The translations under genes and the position numbers were made by a program. A stretch of 64,000 nucleotides of DNA from Lophium mytilinum (lineage: Eukaryota; Ascomycota; Dothideomycetes; Mytilinidiales; Mytilinidiaceae), in assembly GCA_010093605.1 (NCBI GenBank), contig MU004191.1, positions 1,667,832 through 1,731,831 on the forward strand, in the 5' to 3' direction. The notes under the pieces were generated by a model that made no database searches, was not told the origin of the DNA, and saw nothing but the letters and a program-made list of their open reading frames with translations. Below, piece after piece: positions 47,678 through 59,713 of the stretch (position 1 is its first letter; each line of letters begins with the position of its first letter).

Positions 47678-47732
47678 ATTCTGGGAGGAAGAATCAATTC
47701 TGGAGGAAGAATCAATTCTGGAGGAAGAATTA
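47678..47732. repeat. 18-bp purine-rich tandem repeat, 3 copies
   Basis: Three copies of ATTCTGGAGGAAGAATCA, the first with one extra G and the last ending TTA. Non-coding. Confidence 0.8.
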
Positions 47733-48132
47733 ATGGGTCTAGTACTATCCTGAGATTCATAATGCAGTCTGAGATCGATCTCGGTCTCGGAATTACACAG
47801 TTTTGGGCCCTCCGGTCCCATCTGGTATTACCAGTAACTAACCGCATGGTCCCATCTGAGCCAACACCCTACTGGTGGCGGGCAAGCGGCTCTGTTATAG
47901 GCCTTGTCCAGCCTAAACTCCTGGCCTGCCATAGGCTCCCCTTGATACTCTACGGCGTCCTAGCGGCCTTTTTGTGCGTGCATCCACCCTGCTATGCCCC
48001 GATCGCCGGCCAAGCGCGTAGGTCTTTCCGTCGAATACGCCACACCACCACTTGCACTAAAAACATGTCCATCATGCGACCTCCGCCGCTCCTCCACCGA
48101 CCTCCCCAAACCACCCTCTCTGGCCCACTCTG

Positions 48133-51100
48133 ATGTCTCTGTCGCCAGAGCTTGGGGCGACCGACGGGACCATGATCGGGTCTCTTGTGCACCACGGGCC
48201 CGCAGAGCTTCTCCAGAGCTCTGCTCGTCCCGCGCCGTGGGTCGGCAACCATACCACCCGCCGCACCCTGCTGGTCCTGCAATTCGCCTATCCCGTCATT
48301 CTGCTCTTCTTCTTTCTCCTTGCTTTCACTATCCGCAGCATCAGGTCTGCCTCTAATGCTACTCTTAATTGCGAGCCCGTCGTCAGCGGTCCCGGTGGAA
48401 AACCTCTCCCCAACACCGACCCAACCCGGAATGCTCCCAAGGGCAAGGTCAAGGACGATGTCACTCGCTCCCAGAAGCTCCTATTCGAATGGGTGTCCAT
48501 TGGCGTCGCCCTCACCTTCATTGGCAACTTCATCAATGTCATCGTCCATGCCATCTACAGCCGGGAGGAAGAGTGGTGGTGCGGCCAAAGCGTCGTGGTA
48601 AGCTGACCAGAGCTCCGAGACCACTCTCTACGGCATGATCTATACTAATTGACTGCTGACAGATCTATGTCGTCGGGGCCTTCTTTGTCTACATGCTTCT
48701 AGTCATCTCGCTGGTTGACTCGAAGCCTGCGCCGAACTCGGTCCACCTCGCGACGTGGTCCTGCGCCCTCGTTCTCGAAATCATCCTCCTAGCAGCCTCC
48801 TTCTCCTTATACACACATGCGCATCGCGAGAAGCGTGCTGGGAAACCTCGCCATGGGCATCTTCGGTTTAGGATGACCGAATGGGAAATAACCGAGGTGG
48901 TGGTTGATCTGCTGCGGATCATCTTGCTCATTGCGCTGATTGGCTTCTACGTCCTGTTCGTCACACTGCGCAATCGCAAGAAGCACGCGGAAGCCCAGAA
49001 CGCGGCCGAGACTCAAGGTCTTCTCGCCGAAAGCCGTACCGAGAACGGCGAGAATGGCCATGCCAATGGAGGCTACGGTTCCACCCAACCCGTCGGCGGA
49101 CCACATGCGCACCCCGAAGGAGCCGGGCCTGGATGGAGTAGGCCTGTCAACGTCCCAGCACGAAATTGGTGGGACTACATCAAAGGATACCATGTTTTCT
49201 TCCCATACCTCTGGCCTTCCAAGGATCGAAAATTGCAGATAATCGTGGTGATATGCTTCATCCTCGTCACTCTCCAGAGAGTCGTCAATCTGGCGGTGCC
49301 AATAGCTGTGGGCTGGATTATCAACGAGCTCTCGGGCGAGAGTGGACGAGGCGACGGTGGCAAGATCGTAACGCCATGGGGTGCCATCTGTCTCTACGTC
49401 TTGCTCCGCTTCATCCAGGGTAATAACGGCGTGTTAGGCGCCATTCGTTCATCTCTATGGATTCCCATCGGTCAGTACTCGTACCGCGAACTGTCAGTGG
49501 CTGCTTTCGAGCATGTCCACGGCCTCAGCTTGGACTTCCACCTCGGCAAGAAGACTGGAGAGGTTCTGTCTGCTCTCGGGAAAGGCGCTTCCATCAACAC
49601 CTTTCTAGAGCAGGTTACCTTCTCAGTATTGCCAATGCTCGTGGATCTATGCGTTGCTATTGGTTACTTCTTAATCGCCTTTGACGCCTACTATGCCCTC
49701 GTGGTTTCCATCGTCACTTTCTGGTACATCTACCTCACTATTCGCATGGCCCAGTGGAGAGCTGAAATGCGCCGCGACATGGTTAATGCGGATAGAGAGG
49801 AGGACGCAGTGAAGTATGCACCCGTCAAACATCTCCATCAACCTGTATTAATGATAATAGAAACGACTCTATGGTATCCTATGAAACGGTCAAGTACTTC
49901 AACGCTGAACAGTACGAATTCAAACGATATCGATCTGCTGTTGAAAAGTTCCAGGCTCATGAGTATGGCGTGTTGTTCTCGTTAAACCTGATGAACGTCA
50001 CACAAAACATGGTGTTCATGCTTGGTCTCATGGTCACGTGTTTCATCTGCGCTTACCAGGTGACAACTGGTCAGTCGGACGTTGGCCGATTTGTATCGCT
50101 TCTGACTTACATGGCGCAATTGCAACAACCTCTCAACTTCTTCGGTACTTTTTATCGCATGATTCAGTCGGCGATGATCAATTCGGAACGAATGCTAGAG
50201 CTCTTCAAAGAAAAACCAACCGTTGTGGACAAGGATGGTGCTGGAACGCTTCCAACATGCGAAGGAGACATTCGCTTCAACGAGGTGCAATTTTCATACG
50301 ACAACAGGAAACCAGCTCTGCAGGGATTAGACTTCCATTGCGCGCCAGGAACCACCACGGCCTTTGTTGGCGAATCTGGAGGGGGCAAATCAACCGTCTT
50401 CCGCCTCCTTTTCCGGTTCTACAACATCCTAGGAGGCAACATCCAGGTCGACGGCCACGACGTCGTCGATCTTACCATCGACTCTCTTCGTCGGCATATC
50501 GGCGTCGTACCGCAAGACACTGTGCTTTTCAATGAGACTCTCATGTACAATCTCAAGTATGCCGACCCCGACGCTACAGACGAGCAGGTGTATGAGGCGT
50601 GCCGTGCTGCTAGCATCCACGACAAGATTATGGCCTTCCCCGACCGCTATGAAACGCGTGTGGGCGAGCGTGGCCTACGCTTGTCTGGGGGCGAGAAGCA
50701 GCGCGTGGCGATTGCACGAACTATTCTGAAGAATCCTCGTATCATCATGCTCGACGAGGCGACCGCGGCGCTGGATACAACCACGGAACAGCACATTCAG
50801 GAAGCCCTCACGACGCTCGGAAAGGGACGTACTATGTTGGTGATTGCGCATCGCCTCAGCACCATCACTCGAGCGGACCAGATCCTTGTGCTTCACAAAG
50901 GCAAGGTTCACGAACGCGGGACGCATGCCGAACTCCTTGCGTTGAAAGGGAAATATGCGAATATGTGGGAGAAGCAAATCCAAGCTCAGCGTGCTGCAGA
51001 AGAGGCAAAAGTACTAAAAGACAAAGCGGACCGTTTGAGGCGAGAGTCCATTCATGATGACGATGAGAGTAGCACCAGTCCCGTTGACAGCGAAGACGAG

Positions 51101-51184
51101 CGCACAAAAGCCAGCGGCAGTGGAACGGTCACACCCAAGGTCAGTAGCGGTGGAGGCCATCATCACGGCCACCACGGACACTAA
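48133..51184 (+). CDS. hmt1: HMT1/ABCB6-like ABC half-transporter
   Basis: Three exons, 48133-48597, 48663-49813 and 49861-51184, give 979 residues. An N-terminal extra membrane domain (TMD0, about 45-290) precedes the six-helix ABC domain (about 330-640), which includes the conserved KNDSMVSYETVKYFNAE at an exon junction. The nucleotide-binding domain has Walker A GESGGGKST (about 707), Q-loop VVPQDTV, signature RLSGGEKQR (about 812), Walker B IIMLDEAT and H-loop VIAHRLST, all intact. TMD0 plus one transporter half is the layout of fission yeast Hmt1, human ABCB6 and ATM1-like proteins; it dimerises in the vacuolar or similar membrane. Hmt1 moves phytochelatin- or glutathione-bound heavy metals into the vacuole. 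The C-terminus ends in a histidine-rich run (GGHHHGHHGH) that could bind metal. Heavy-metal tolerance is the likely role. Confidence 0.92.
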
Positions 51185-53374
51185 CTAGGTGAGTAAAGTA
51201 AAATTGATTTTGACGGCTTGTATTACGGCTTCTTGTTTTTTTTGTTTCCTTCTCTTTCTTACTATCTTCAATTTAGGCTGGCTCAAAACGGGCGTAGATT
51301 GGGGTTCTTGGCGGTTGCTGCGGTCTGGTCTTGTTTTCTTAGGCTGGATGAGCATCTTCAGGCGTATCCAGACATGGCGATCTGGCGATGGGGGGGGCTT
51401 GGTTATCGTCTAGGATGGCGCGTGCGCGATGAATGACGGAGGAATAGTCGTGGCTTTTGGACGGATTGATTATTTCGGGGTTGTTCGGTGAGCGAGGCAT
51501 GGTGGATTTCGGAGCTTGGTGGTCTACTGCATCTTTTCAGGAGCAAGGCCGGGCGGTTATGTTGTTTGCGAGGGGGATTATACAGCTTATTGCGCAAGCA
51601 GCATGGTATATACGTGGCTAAGCTCTCTCGCTTGCCCTTCATTCAGCAGTTGTTCCTCACTGGCATGGTGTCTTACTGAAGTGCGGCGAGTCATGACATG
51701 GTGCTGACCCATGTCTCTTCGGCTCTCGTGCACCGAGCGACTGAAAACCGATCTCGGTACCAGACGAGCGGGACTCGAGGAGGGAGGATGTTTGTAGCAT
51801 GCTGATGTTTGAACGATGATACTGCAAGATTTTCATCTCTCATGAGAGAGCTAGACAGTGCTCTACATCCTACTTATGTAACGACGCATGAATCACGAAT
51901 CCTCCAAAAGAGTATCTCCGCATTACCAACATCGGAGTCTCACTCCTTGCGAGCGCGAATTGCCCCATCCCATCCCTCCGATTCCTAATCCTCCTCAGCT
52001 CCTTGCGGTATGCCACCAACCATACAGCCCCGTCGATCCTGCGCCTATCTATCTCACGCATCCGCACCCTTCCACGGCTACATTAATCCCTCAGGGGTTA
52101 GAAGTCTCGGTATTGATCAACCCCCATCTACCTCGCAGTAACCCCCGCACGCTCGAATAACGAAGATGTCGCGTCGAGTGCGGCACAGCACACGAACTTT
52201 CCCCAGTCTAAGCCCCTCGTTACCAGCCCGCCGGGCTGATCGATTGGCACCGACAGCGCGGATTCGGCCAGATCGTTGGCGCGCGGCGTTCGCGTTTCTT
52301 GGGAAGGAGGGCAGGGCAGGGCAGGGTGGTTTTTTTTTTCCGGTGAAGTGGGTTGGGTTTATCTGACGATGCGGGGGCCGCTTCCTGCATACATACATAT
52401 GATACGTACAATAGACGTCCTCCCCATGCGAACCGCGAGTCGGCACGGGGAAGAGTGCGGAAGGGTCCCGAGGCCGCCGGCGACCACAGGGCACCAGCAC
52501 CAGCACCCCTCAGCGATCATGACGGCGTGTCGAAACGGATTAGAATTGAGCGCGAAGGAGGCGCTGGTTCTGGCCGGCCTTCGAACCCGCGAACCCACCC
52601 CCTCTCTCCCTGCGCATGACACACACACACACTCCCAGCCCGCGCGCCGCCGCCGTTTCCGGGGGCACGTTACACCACATCCGGGTACGGCTCGCGGGCG
52701 CCAGCAACGACGTCAAAGAAAAGTTTAATCGGCGTTGGCTACACTCTGCGCGCGCTGCTGGGAACGAAGAGGGCGCGGAAGAGACCCGCGGTCATATTGC
52801 CTCAGCTTCTCTTGTCCCCGTCGACTCTTGAAGGGTTAAGGTGTGCAGTGTCCAGTCCAGGTCTCCCATCTCGTCTCATCTCCGCGCGCTGAGTGTGTAT
52901 CGCAAATCCCCACCGCACCCAGCACCCGCAATCCCCGACGGCAGTTCCTAGAGAAACAATCACCCACCTCCCTGCCCGCTAAGCGGACCCTGCGTGTGTG
53001 GGTTGCTGCGCGCGGCTGAGACGGTCGGCTTGCCGCGAAGGAAGCTAGAGACGGGGGAGGAGGAGGAAGGGTAAAGCTGGGGGGCCCACACACCCTGCCC
53101 GCGCTGCCTGCCGGTCGTTTCTCTTGTCGGGCGCCCGCGTCGCTGGGGGTTTCTTGGTCCTGCACCTCTTGCACCACTGGCGACTTTCGCGACCGGAGTG
53201 TCGGTAATCTGCTACACCACTGCTTTTTACGGGACACGCTGGGTTTGAGAGAGGTTGGGAATTGGAAGTGTTTGGCTATTTGAGAGCGGGAGCTAAAACT
53301 AGCAACCTCCTGCCAGCTGAGTGGGTTTCCGTGGGAAGTGGTGAGGAAGAAGACGATTGGTGCGAAGCTGTTCG
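51185..53374. other. Long gene-free region upstream of the methyltransferase gene
   Basis: About 2.2 kb. The first few hundred bases are the 3' UTR of the ABC transporter gene. The GC-rich part from about 52150 includes a T run near 52328-52339 and a short CA microsatellite (52617-52632), and may be promoter and leader of the methyltransferase gene. Open frames here overlap on both strands with low-complexity Arg/Pro-rich products; I call none. Confidence 0.4.
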
Positions 53375-55303
53375 ATGGGCTGGGACGAGACGGACGGCAT
53401 TATGGAGGGGGCTGGTGTCCAGATTCCGGTGGTGAGCAGCTATTTCTTTTTCTTTATACCGGTTTTCTTGGGCCTTGGATGTGCAAGAAGTGGTTGCTGG
53501 GGTTTCCGTTGGGTTGGGAGATGTGCTACTGGGTGTTGATGGTCGTGGTGGTTCGATGCCACTGACCCCTCAGTTCTTCTTCACATTGTTCTCTGACTTG
53601 CACTACTTGTTCGTGTTATGAGCTCGATGGCTGTATTTCTGTGGCGTGTGAGCAAAAGGCTAATTGAGGTTTAGGACGAGTCTTACCTCGAGTACGACTT
53701 CGATGCAGATGATGCCTCATTCACGTCGTAAGTGCTCTCATATACATCCCAAGCGCTATCAGAGCTCCAGGCTGAACTGCAAGAGGGGGCGAACGTTGGC
53801 GACGACCATCACGCAGTATCGTTATGAAAATGGGCGGCGGTATCATGCTTTCCGTGAGTTCGACTCCTCCCGCTTGTCCGTTTGGTCGAGACAATAAGAG
53901 TGCTGATCCGTGAACAGGAGACGGAGAGTACTATCAGCCGAACGACGAGAAGCAGTATGATTATGAGATGATTGTGTAAGTGTCCCTGTTGGAATATGAG
54001 TTATGAGTGGCAACTGATTTGGAAGTGGACAGGCATCACCTCTGGCTTCTGTCACTCGACGACAAGCTCTTCTCCGCGCCTCTGAATAATCCGCAAAAGA
54101 TTCTCGATGTCGGGACTGGGACGGGCGTTTGGGCAGTGTATGTGCCCTATCAAGCCCCAAGATATCTGCCTCACTCAATTAACAACCAATTCAATCAGTG
54201 ATATAGCGGATATATTCCCAGATGCCGAAATCATAGGTACGCCATTCCCACAATCTTCTCAACGACATCCAGACAGAATACTTTATGCTGATGGATTACA
54301 TTCAGGCACCGACCTCTCCCCAACCCAAACCGCCATGGCCCCGCCAAACATCCGATTCGAAATCGACGACTGCAACAGCGAATGGGTGTATCCCGAGGAC
54401 AGCTTCGACTTCGTGCACATGCGCAGCTTGTCTGGTTGCGTGTCTGATTGGCCGGCGTTGTACAGACAGTGCTTCAAGTACGTTTTCCCCTCTCTCATCA
54501 TGCCAAAGCTCGTAATTCTCCAAAAGCTCAGAAAGTCAACCTATTGACATGCACGCAGGCACATCCAACCCGGCGGCTACCTCCAACACTGCGAATTCAG
54601 CGTCAGAGTCATCAACAACGAACCCGGCCCCCAGACCGCCCGCGCAGAGGAGATGTATAAGATGTATACCGATCTGGTATTACAGACTGGGGATATGATT
54701 GGCAAATCCTTCTCGGTGGATCAGAACATGCCTGAGCTGATCAAAGAAGCCGGTACGGCACCCTCTCACCTAAGAAAACCGCGATGTAGGCTAACACACA
54801 CAACCCCCAGGGTTCGTCGACATAGTCGACAGCAAGCCCATCTGGCCCATCGGCCCCTGGAGCTCCGACGAGCGGCTGAAGGAGGTCGGAAAGTGGAATC
54901 AGCGGAGCTGGTTGGATGGGTTGGAAAGCTGGGTGTTGGCCCTCTTCACCCGACAATTAGGAGTACGTTCCATCTGCTTCCCTTACCCCCTATATATACC
55001 CCTTCTACCCAGACCATTCGCTCACGCCCATTGCTAACACACCCCTCGCCAGTGGTCCGCCGCCCAAGTCCGCACCTGGGTCGAAGAAATGCGCCACGTG
55101 ATACGCGACCGCAACTGCCATTTCTACAACGAGGTGTACGTCCCACGCTAGCCATCTCCCCTCAACCTCATCCCCTACTCACAAAGAGCTAATTGTTGCT
55201 ATCTAATAGGCGCTGTGTCGTAGCTCGCAAGCCGCTGGAAGGCGAAATCATCCCCCCAACTCCACCCTCAGCCTCCCCAGAACCCACGCCAACAGTTCTA
55301 TAG
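53375..55303 (+). CDS. LaeA-like SAM-dependent methyltransferase
   Basis: Eleven short exons: 53375-53431, 53675-53727, 53771-53853, 53918-53975, 54033-54137, 54199-54236, 54306-54477, 54559-54752, 54811-54962, 55053-55135 and 55210-55303. They sum to 363 codons (362 residues), and phase is kept at every junction. ATG 53375 is used; an in-frame ATG at 53402 is an alternative. The product has the fungal LaeA-like layout: RYENGRRYHAFRDGEYYQPN, HHLWLLSLDDKLFSAPL, then SAM motif I ILDVGTGTGVWAVDIAD (about 106-122), IIGTDLSP, FEIDDCN, FDFVHMRSLSGCVSDW and the PGGYLQHCE loop. LaeA-like proteins influence secondary metabolism and development, but many paralogues exist and this one's target is unknown. 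No biosynthetic cluster is next to it. Confidence 0.92.
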
Positions 55304-55775
55304 CCTGCATCCCGCATATGCTCCCTCGCAGAACCCGCAGCTCGACGTAGCTAAACCTGACCTCACATGACCGACCATGTAATTTTCCAAAATAATCTCG
55401 TTCGGGCGGCTTCTTTGAAACCATTTTGATATTTAGAGACGGGGGCTGGATATCTGCTGTTTACGTATCGAAAAACTATCCTTGAACCTCGCGAGGGGTA
55501 TACCCATGTTTCGGCATTTTGATCACGCAAATCTACACTCAACACGAGCACGTATTCATGTTGATGTTGATGTTTGATGTTTGTTTTGACTTTCATTCAA
55601 GCGCTTTGCTTGCTGCTGCGTGATGCAAGCCTACCTAGCGTGGAAGTGCTTGCTACGCTTCTATGTAGCAAGAAGATGACACCCCCCGCCTACCCGCCTC
55701 ACGCCACGCGGTGTGGCAATTATGATGGTACACAAAAGACCCAGACCCAACGCCCGGCACCGTCTATGCGATTTC
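55304..55775. other. Spacer between converging methyltransferase and rpn11
   Basis: About 470 bases of 3' UTR from both sides. No gene seen. Confidence 0.45.
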
Positions 55776-56998
55776 TCATAGCTCATCATCAACGTCCATC
55801 TCCCCGCTCGCAGCGGCGCCGTTAGCGTTGTTGCCGCCTTTCGGCACCGAGGCTTCCTTGTCGATCATCTGGCGGGAGACGGAGACGATGTTGTCTTCGA
55901 TGAGTTGCTGGCCGACATCCTCCAGATCTGTAAAATCCAAATTAGCATCTTATCCCCTGAATTCTAGATAGTGGGTGGAACATACGCTTCTTCGGGTCCA
56001 CCTTGCCCACATATCTCGTCTTGAGCTGGTCCTTGGTCAGCTCCGTCTCCTCCTTCACCCGCTTCTCGTAGCCGTCCGCCAGCCCGACCAGCTTCTTCAG
56101 CCGGTCCTTATTCCGCTCGCCCTCGAGCTTGAAGTCGTCCATCTGCAGCGCCTCAGTCCACACGTGCTTGTGTAGGTTCATAAGCATGTTCTCTTCGAGC
56201 CCCGTCTTGCGGTACGCGATGGCGATGGAATAATAGTGGCGGTTCAGGCCGTGGATGAGGGCCTGGATGGAGGGTTTGTTGAGATGTCCCACGTTCGACG
56301 TTGTCTGACGCGGCTCGTGGCCCATCATGAGCGTCTGCGGGTTTATGAGGCGGAACGCATCAATCACAACCTTGCCCTTGACGGACTGGATGGGGTCAAC
56401 CACAACAGCGACAGCCCGCGGTGTCAGCTGCTCGAACGACTGCTGCGTGTTGATGTCGACGGAGGAGAGCCAGCAGCCGAAGCCAGGGTGGGAGTGGTAC
56501 CAGCCGACGACCGTCTCCGGGCGGCCGGTTTGCCGTAGCATGTCCATCATCTTGGTCTGGAAGACGGGGTCGACCGCCTCGACGCTGACGCCGGTCCCGC
56601 TCTGCGGCATCGCGAATACGTCGACTACTCGCACTGTGTAGTCGTCCACGAACTCGCCGAGCATCAGGCCCATGACTTCCATGGGTACGCCGGCGCGGCC
56701 GTGTCGTAGCATTTTGAGGAGCGCGAGCGAGGAGATGTAGACGGTTTCGGAGTTGTCTATTAGGTTGGTGTCCTGGATGAACATGTTAGCAAGAACGTAC
56801 ATATAGGTTGCTATTGCGGTGCGGGCTATGCTTGAAAGATGATTGAACGTCATCATCTCAAGCTAAGCTCGCCAGGCCACCTCATGCAGTGGTGAATAAG
56901 AACATAGAAATATGAAGAGGTGAACGAACCTGCGCAGGACCGCCTCCCATGCCGCCCATGCTCTGGGCGGCAGCTAGCATGCGACTTAACCGCTCCAT
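55776..56998 (-). CDS. rpn11: Rpn11, proteasome lid deubiquitinase
   Basis: Three exons on the minus strand, 56998-56930, 56772-55986 and 55927-55776, give 335 residues, slightly longer than yeast Rpn11 (306). The N-terminus [20 protein letters not shown] comes from the short first exon. The JAMM zinc-protease motif is intact: Glu about 55 in [11 protein letters not shown], then [17 protein letters not shown] with His 116, His 118 and Asp 129. Rpn11 sits in the 19S lid and removes ubiquitin chains from substrates as they are drawn into the 26S proteasome. The C-terminal helices ([16 protein letters not shown]) anchor it in the lid, followed by a short Gly/Asn/Ala and acidic tail (GEMDVDDEL). 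Divergent from the RPD3-type deacetylase gene. Confidence 0.97.
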
Positions 56999-57348
56999 AG
57001 CTGTGGTTTAGTTTGAGAAAAGGTGTGGTGTGGTGTGTAGAGGTGGAGGTTGATGGGCAAGAGGAGGGTGTGGCGACGGATATATGAGGAAGATGAAGAG
57101 TCGAAGGCGAGTTGTTGTTAAGCAGTGGTGAATGCCGCCGGAGCTCTTGCCCACGCAACTGCACCATGCCTGGGGCGGCGTTACTGTTTTTCCGCGTCAG
57201 GGCTTGGCGTCGGCAAAACCCCGGTCCCCCAGCCTCCCGCTATTGCATTGTGCCTATCAATCAACTTCGAGATTAATTCGTTCCGCAACCTCTCTCATCC
57301 ACGACCTCCTCCCCAGAAACTCGTAAAACTCACTATACAGCAGCAAAT
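56999..57348. promoter_or_regulatory. Shared divergent promoter region, rpn11 and rpd3
   Basis: Exactly 350 bases separate the two start codons, so both housekeeping genes are driven from this stretch. It contains pyrimidine-rich leader sequence on both sides. I did not see an obvious Rpn4-type proteasome box (GGTGGCAAA). Confidence 0.5.
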
Positions 57349-59713
57349 ATGGCTGGCCTAGGACCTCCTCTGGATGAAGCGTCGGCAGCTACCACCAACG
57401 GCTCCTCACATGGAAAGAAAGTCGCATACTTCTACGATTCGGATGTGGGGAATTACGCATATGTCGCCGGCCATCCTATGAAGCCGCACAGGATACGAAT
57501 GGCGCATAGCTTGATCATGAACTATGGTCTCTACCAGAAGATGGAAATCTACGTAAGTTGCCTGCATCAAGCTTCCTTTGCTCTCATTGCCCAGCTCCTC
57601 GAGCTCCCGCTATCGCATCCAAGCTCGACATACCTTTCGTTTGCGCTTGTAAAGCACTCAATACTCGTCTACGATATCATACTGACTGTAACGTAGCGCG
57701 CGAAGCCGGCTTCGAAGCTTGAAATGACCCAATTCCACACGGACGAGTACGTCGATTTCCTCCAGAAGGTCACTCCCGACAACATGGACAACTACTCCAA
57801 GGAACAAGGCCGCTACAATGTCGGAGATGACTGTCCAGTCTTCGATGGCCTGTTCGAGTTCTGCGGCATCAGCGCTGGTGGCAGTATGGAGGGCGCGGCG
57901 CGACTGAACCGGGGGAAATGCGACGTCGCTGTGAACTGGGCTGGCGGACTTCATCACGCGAAGAAGAGCGAGGCTTCTGGCTTTTGCTACGTCAATGGTG
58001 AGAGCTATCCCAAGTCTTTGGCATTACTGAAGGTGCGCCGCTGACTCATTTGTGCTGCGCCAGACATTGTTCTCGGAATTATCGAGCTCCTCCGCTTCAA
58101 GCAGCGAGTCCTGTACATCGACATCGATGTCCACCACGGCGATGGTGTCGAGGAGGCTTTTTATACCACGGACCGCGTCATGACCGCATCATTTCATAAA
58201 TACGGCGAATACTTCCCAGGTACCGGCGAGCTTCGTGACATTGGTGTTGGCAATGGCAAGAACTATGCGGTCAACTTCCCCCTTCGCGACGGCATTACCG
58301 ACGATACGTACAAGAGCGTCTTTGAGCCCGTGATCAAAGCCATCATGGACTATTACCGACCCGATGCAGTCGTTCTTCAGTGTGGAGGCGACAGCTTGTC
58401 TGGTGATCGTCTCGGCTGCTTCAACCTCAGTATGAAGGGCCACGCGAACTGCGTCAAGTACGTCAAGAGCTTCAACCTACCGGTGCTTGTCCTCGGTGGC
58501 GGTGGATATACCATGCGTAACGTCGCGCGTACTTGGGCCTATGAAACTGGGCAGCTTGTTGGGCAAGAAATGGGACCACAGCTCCCGTACAACGACTACT
58601 ACGAGGTAAGCTATGCTTTTCATATCTACTGTCGCACCTCGAATCTAACTTTCTTAGTATTTTGGACCAGACTTCGAACTCGACGTCCGCCCCTCGAATA
58701 TGGACAATGCCAACTCGCCGGAGTATCTCCAGAAGATTCTAACCCAGGTCGTTGCCAACATTAGGCGCACTACGTTTGCTCCGTCGGTTCAGATGACCGA
58801 TGTTCCCAGGTCCCCGCTCTTGCCAGGCATGGATGACGAAGCTGATGATGCTATGGACGACCAAGATGCTGATGACAACGCCGACCGACGTTACACGGAG
58901 CGATACATGGACAAAAACATTGAGAGGCCCGGAGAGCTGTACGATGACAGTGAGGACGAGGAAGTCAATTCCAACCTGGGCATCCGCACACAGCCTGGCT
59001 CGAAGAGGCGCCGCAACATTATGGACTACCAGAATCCGCATGCGCCCGATGACTTTGATAGTCGACTAGGCACACCAGTCGGACCACGAAGTCGTAGTCC
59101 CAATGGCGATGCAAGCGCCGAGGATACCAAGAACCATTCTCCGGCATTGGATGCAAGATCAGCATCGCGCGCCTCATCTCGAGCCGTAGGGTCTGCAGCA
59201 AACGGGGAGGTTCCAAGACGCAGTTACCCAATTGCACCTCGCCCTCCGCCTTTCGCCGCCCGAGACGATGATGGTGATATTGACATGGATGAACCCTCAG
59301 TTCTCCAGCGCGACGACGATTCACCATCTGAACACTCCTCTTCGGGCGCTCAAGAGCCGAACACTGCGGCAGCAGACTCGAATGACACCACTTCCACTAC
59401 CGCCCCTGTCAACACCGCCCGCACACCATCGCGCTCTCGCTCTCCACTAGCCACCCCGCCTGACTCTCCACCAGACGACGAGGCTGGTCCTGCCACTTCG
59501 AATATACCGAATCCCCCTGCAGAAGCTCCGACTACGGCATCGGACGTCGAAATGGAAGACCAAGGTGAAGAGGAAGCACATGCCACGCCGGTCAAAGCCG
59601 AGCCAAGTGACAGCCTTCCCGAGCGAGACGAGGGTGTCGCAGAGCGGGAGTCGGCAGACACCAAAGCCGAGAAGGTCACCGAGGTCGCCACAGCCAAGGA
59701 GTCGTCGAGCTGA
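57349..59713 (+). CDS. rpdA: Class I histone deacetylase, Rpd3/RpdA type
   Basis: Four exons, 57349-57552, 57697-57997, 58064-58605 and 58658-59713, give 700 residues. The catalytic domain (about 22-400) starts [20 protein letters not shown] and includes [31 protein letters not shown] with the catalytic His pair, [15 protein letters not shown] with zinc ligands, [15 protein letters not shown] and [14 protein letters not shown]. All active-site residues are present. The protein deacetylates histones H3/H4 within Sin3-type complexes in the nucleus and usually represses transcription. The C-terminal extension of about 280 residues is acidic and Ser/Pro-rich. A long tail is typical of filamentous-fungal RpdA and is known in Aspergillus to be needed for function. 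Confidence 0.96.

Larger units (their letters stand above)
46953..48132. other. Divergent promoter region, rtc1 and the ABC transporter
   Basis: About 1.2 kb between divergent start codons. It contains two short tandem repeats listed separately. The C-rich stretch from about 48060 is probably the leader of the ABC transporter gene. No gene seen. Confidence 0.45.

Noticed and set aside
52540-52600. GGTTCGCGGGTTCGAAGG on the minus strand, resembling a tRNA B box
   Set aside because: The flanking bases do not form a T-stem or acceptor stem, and no A box lies at the right distance.
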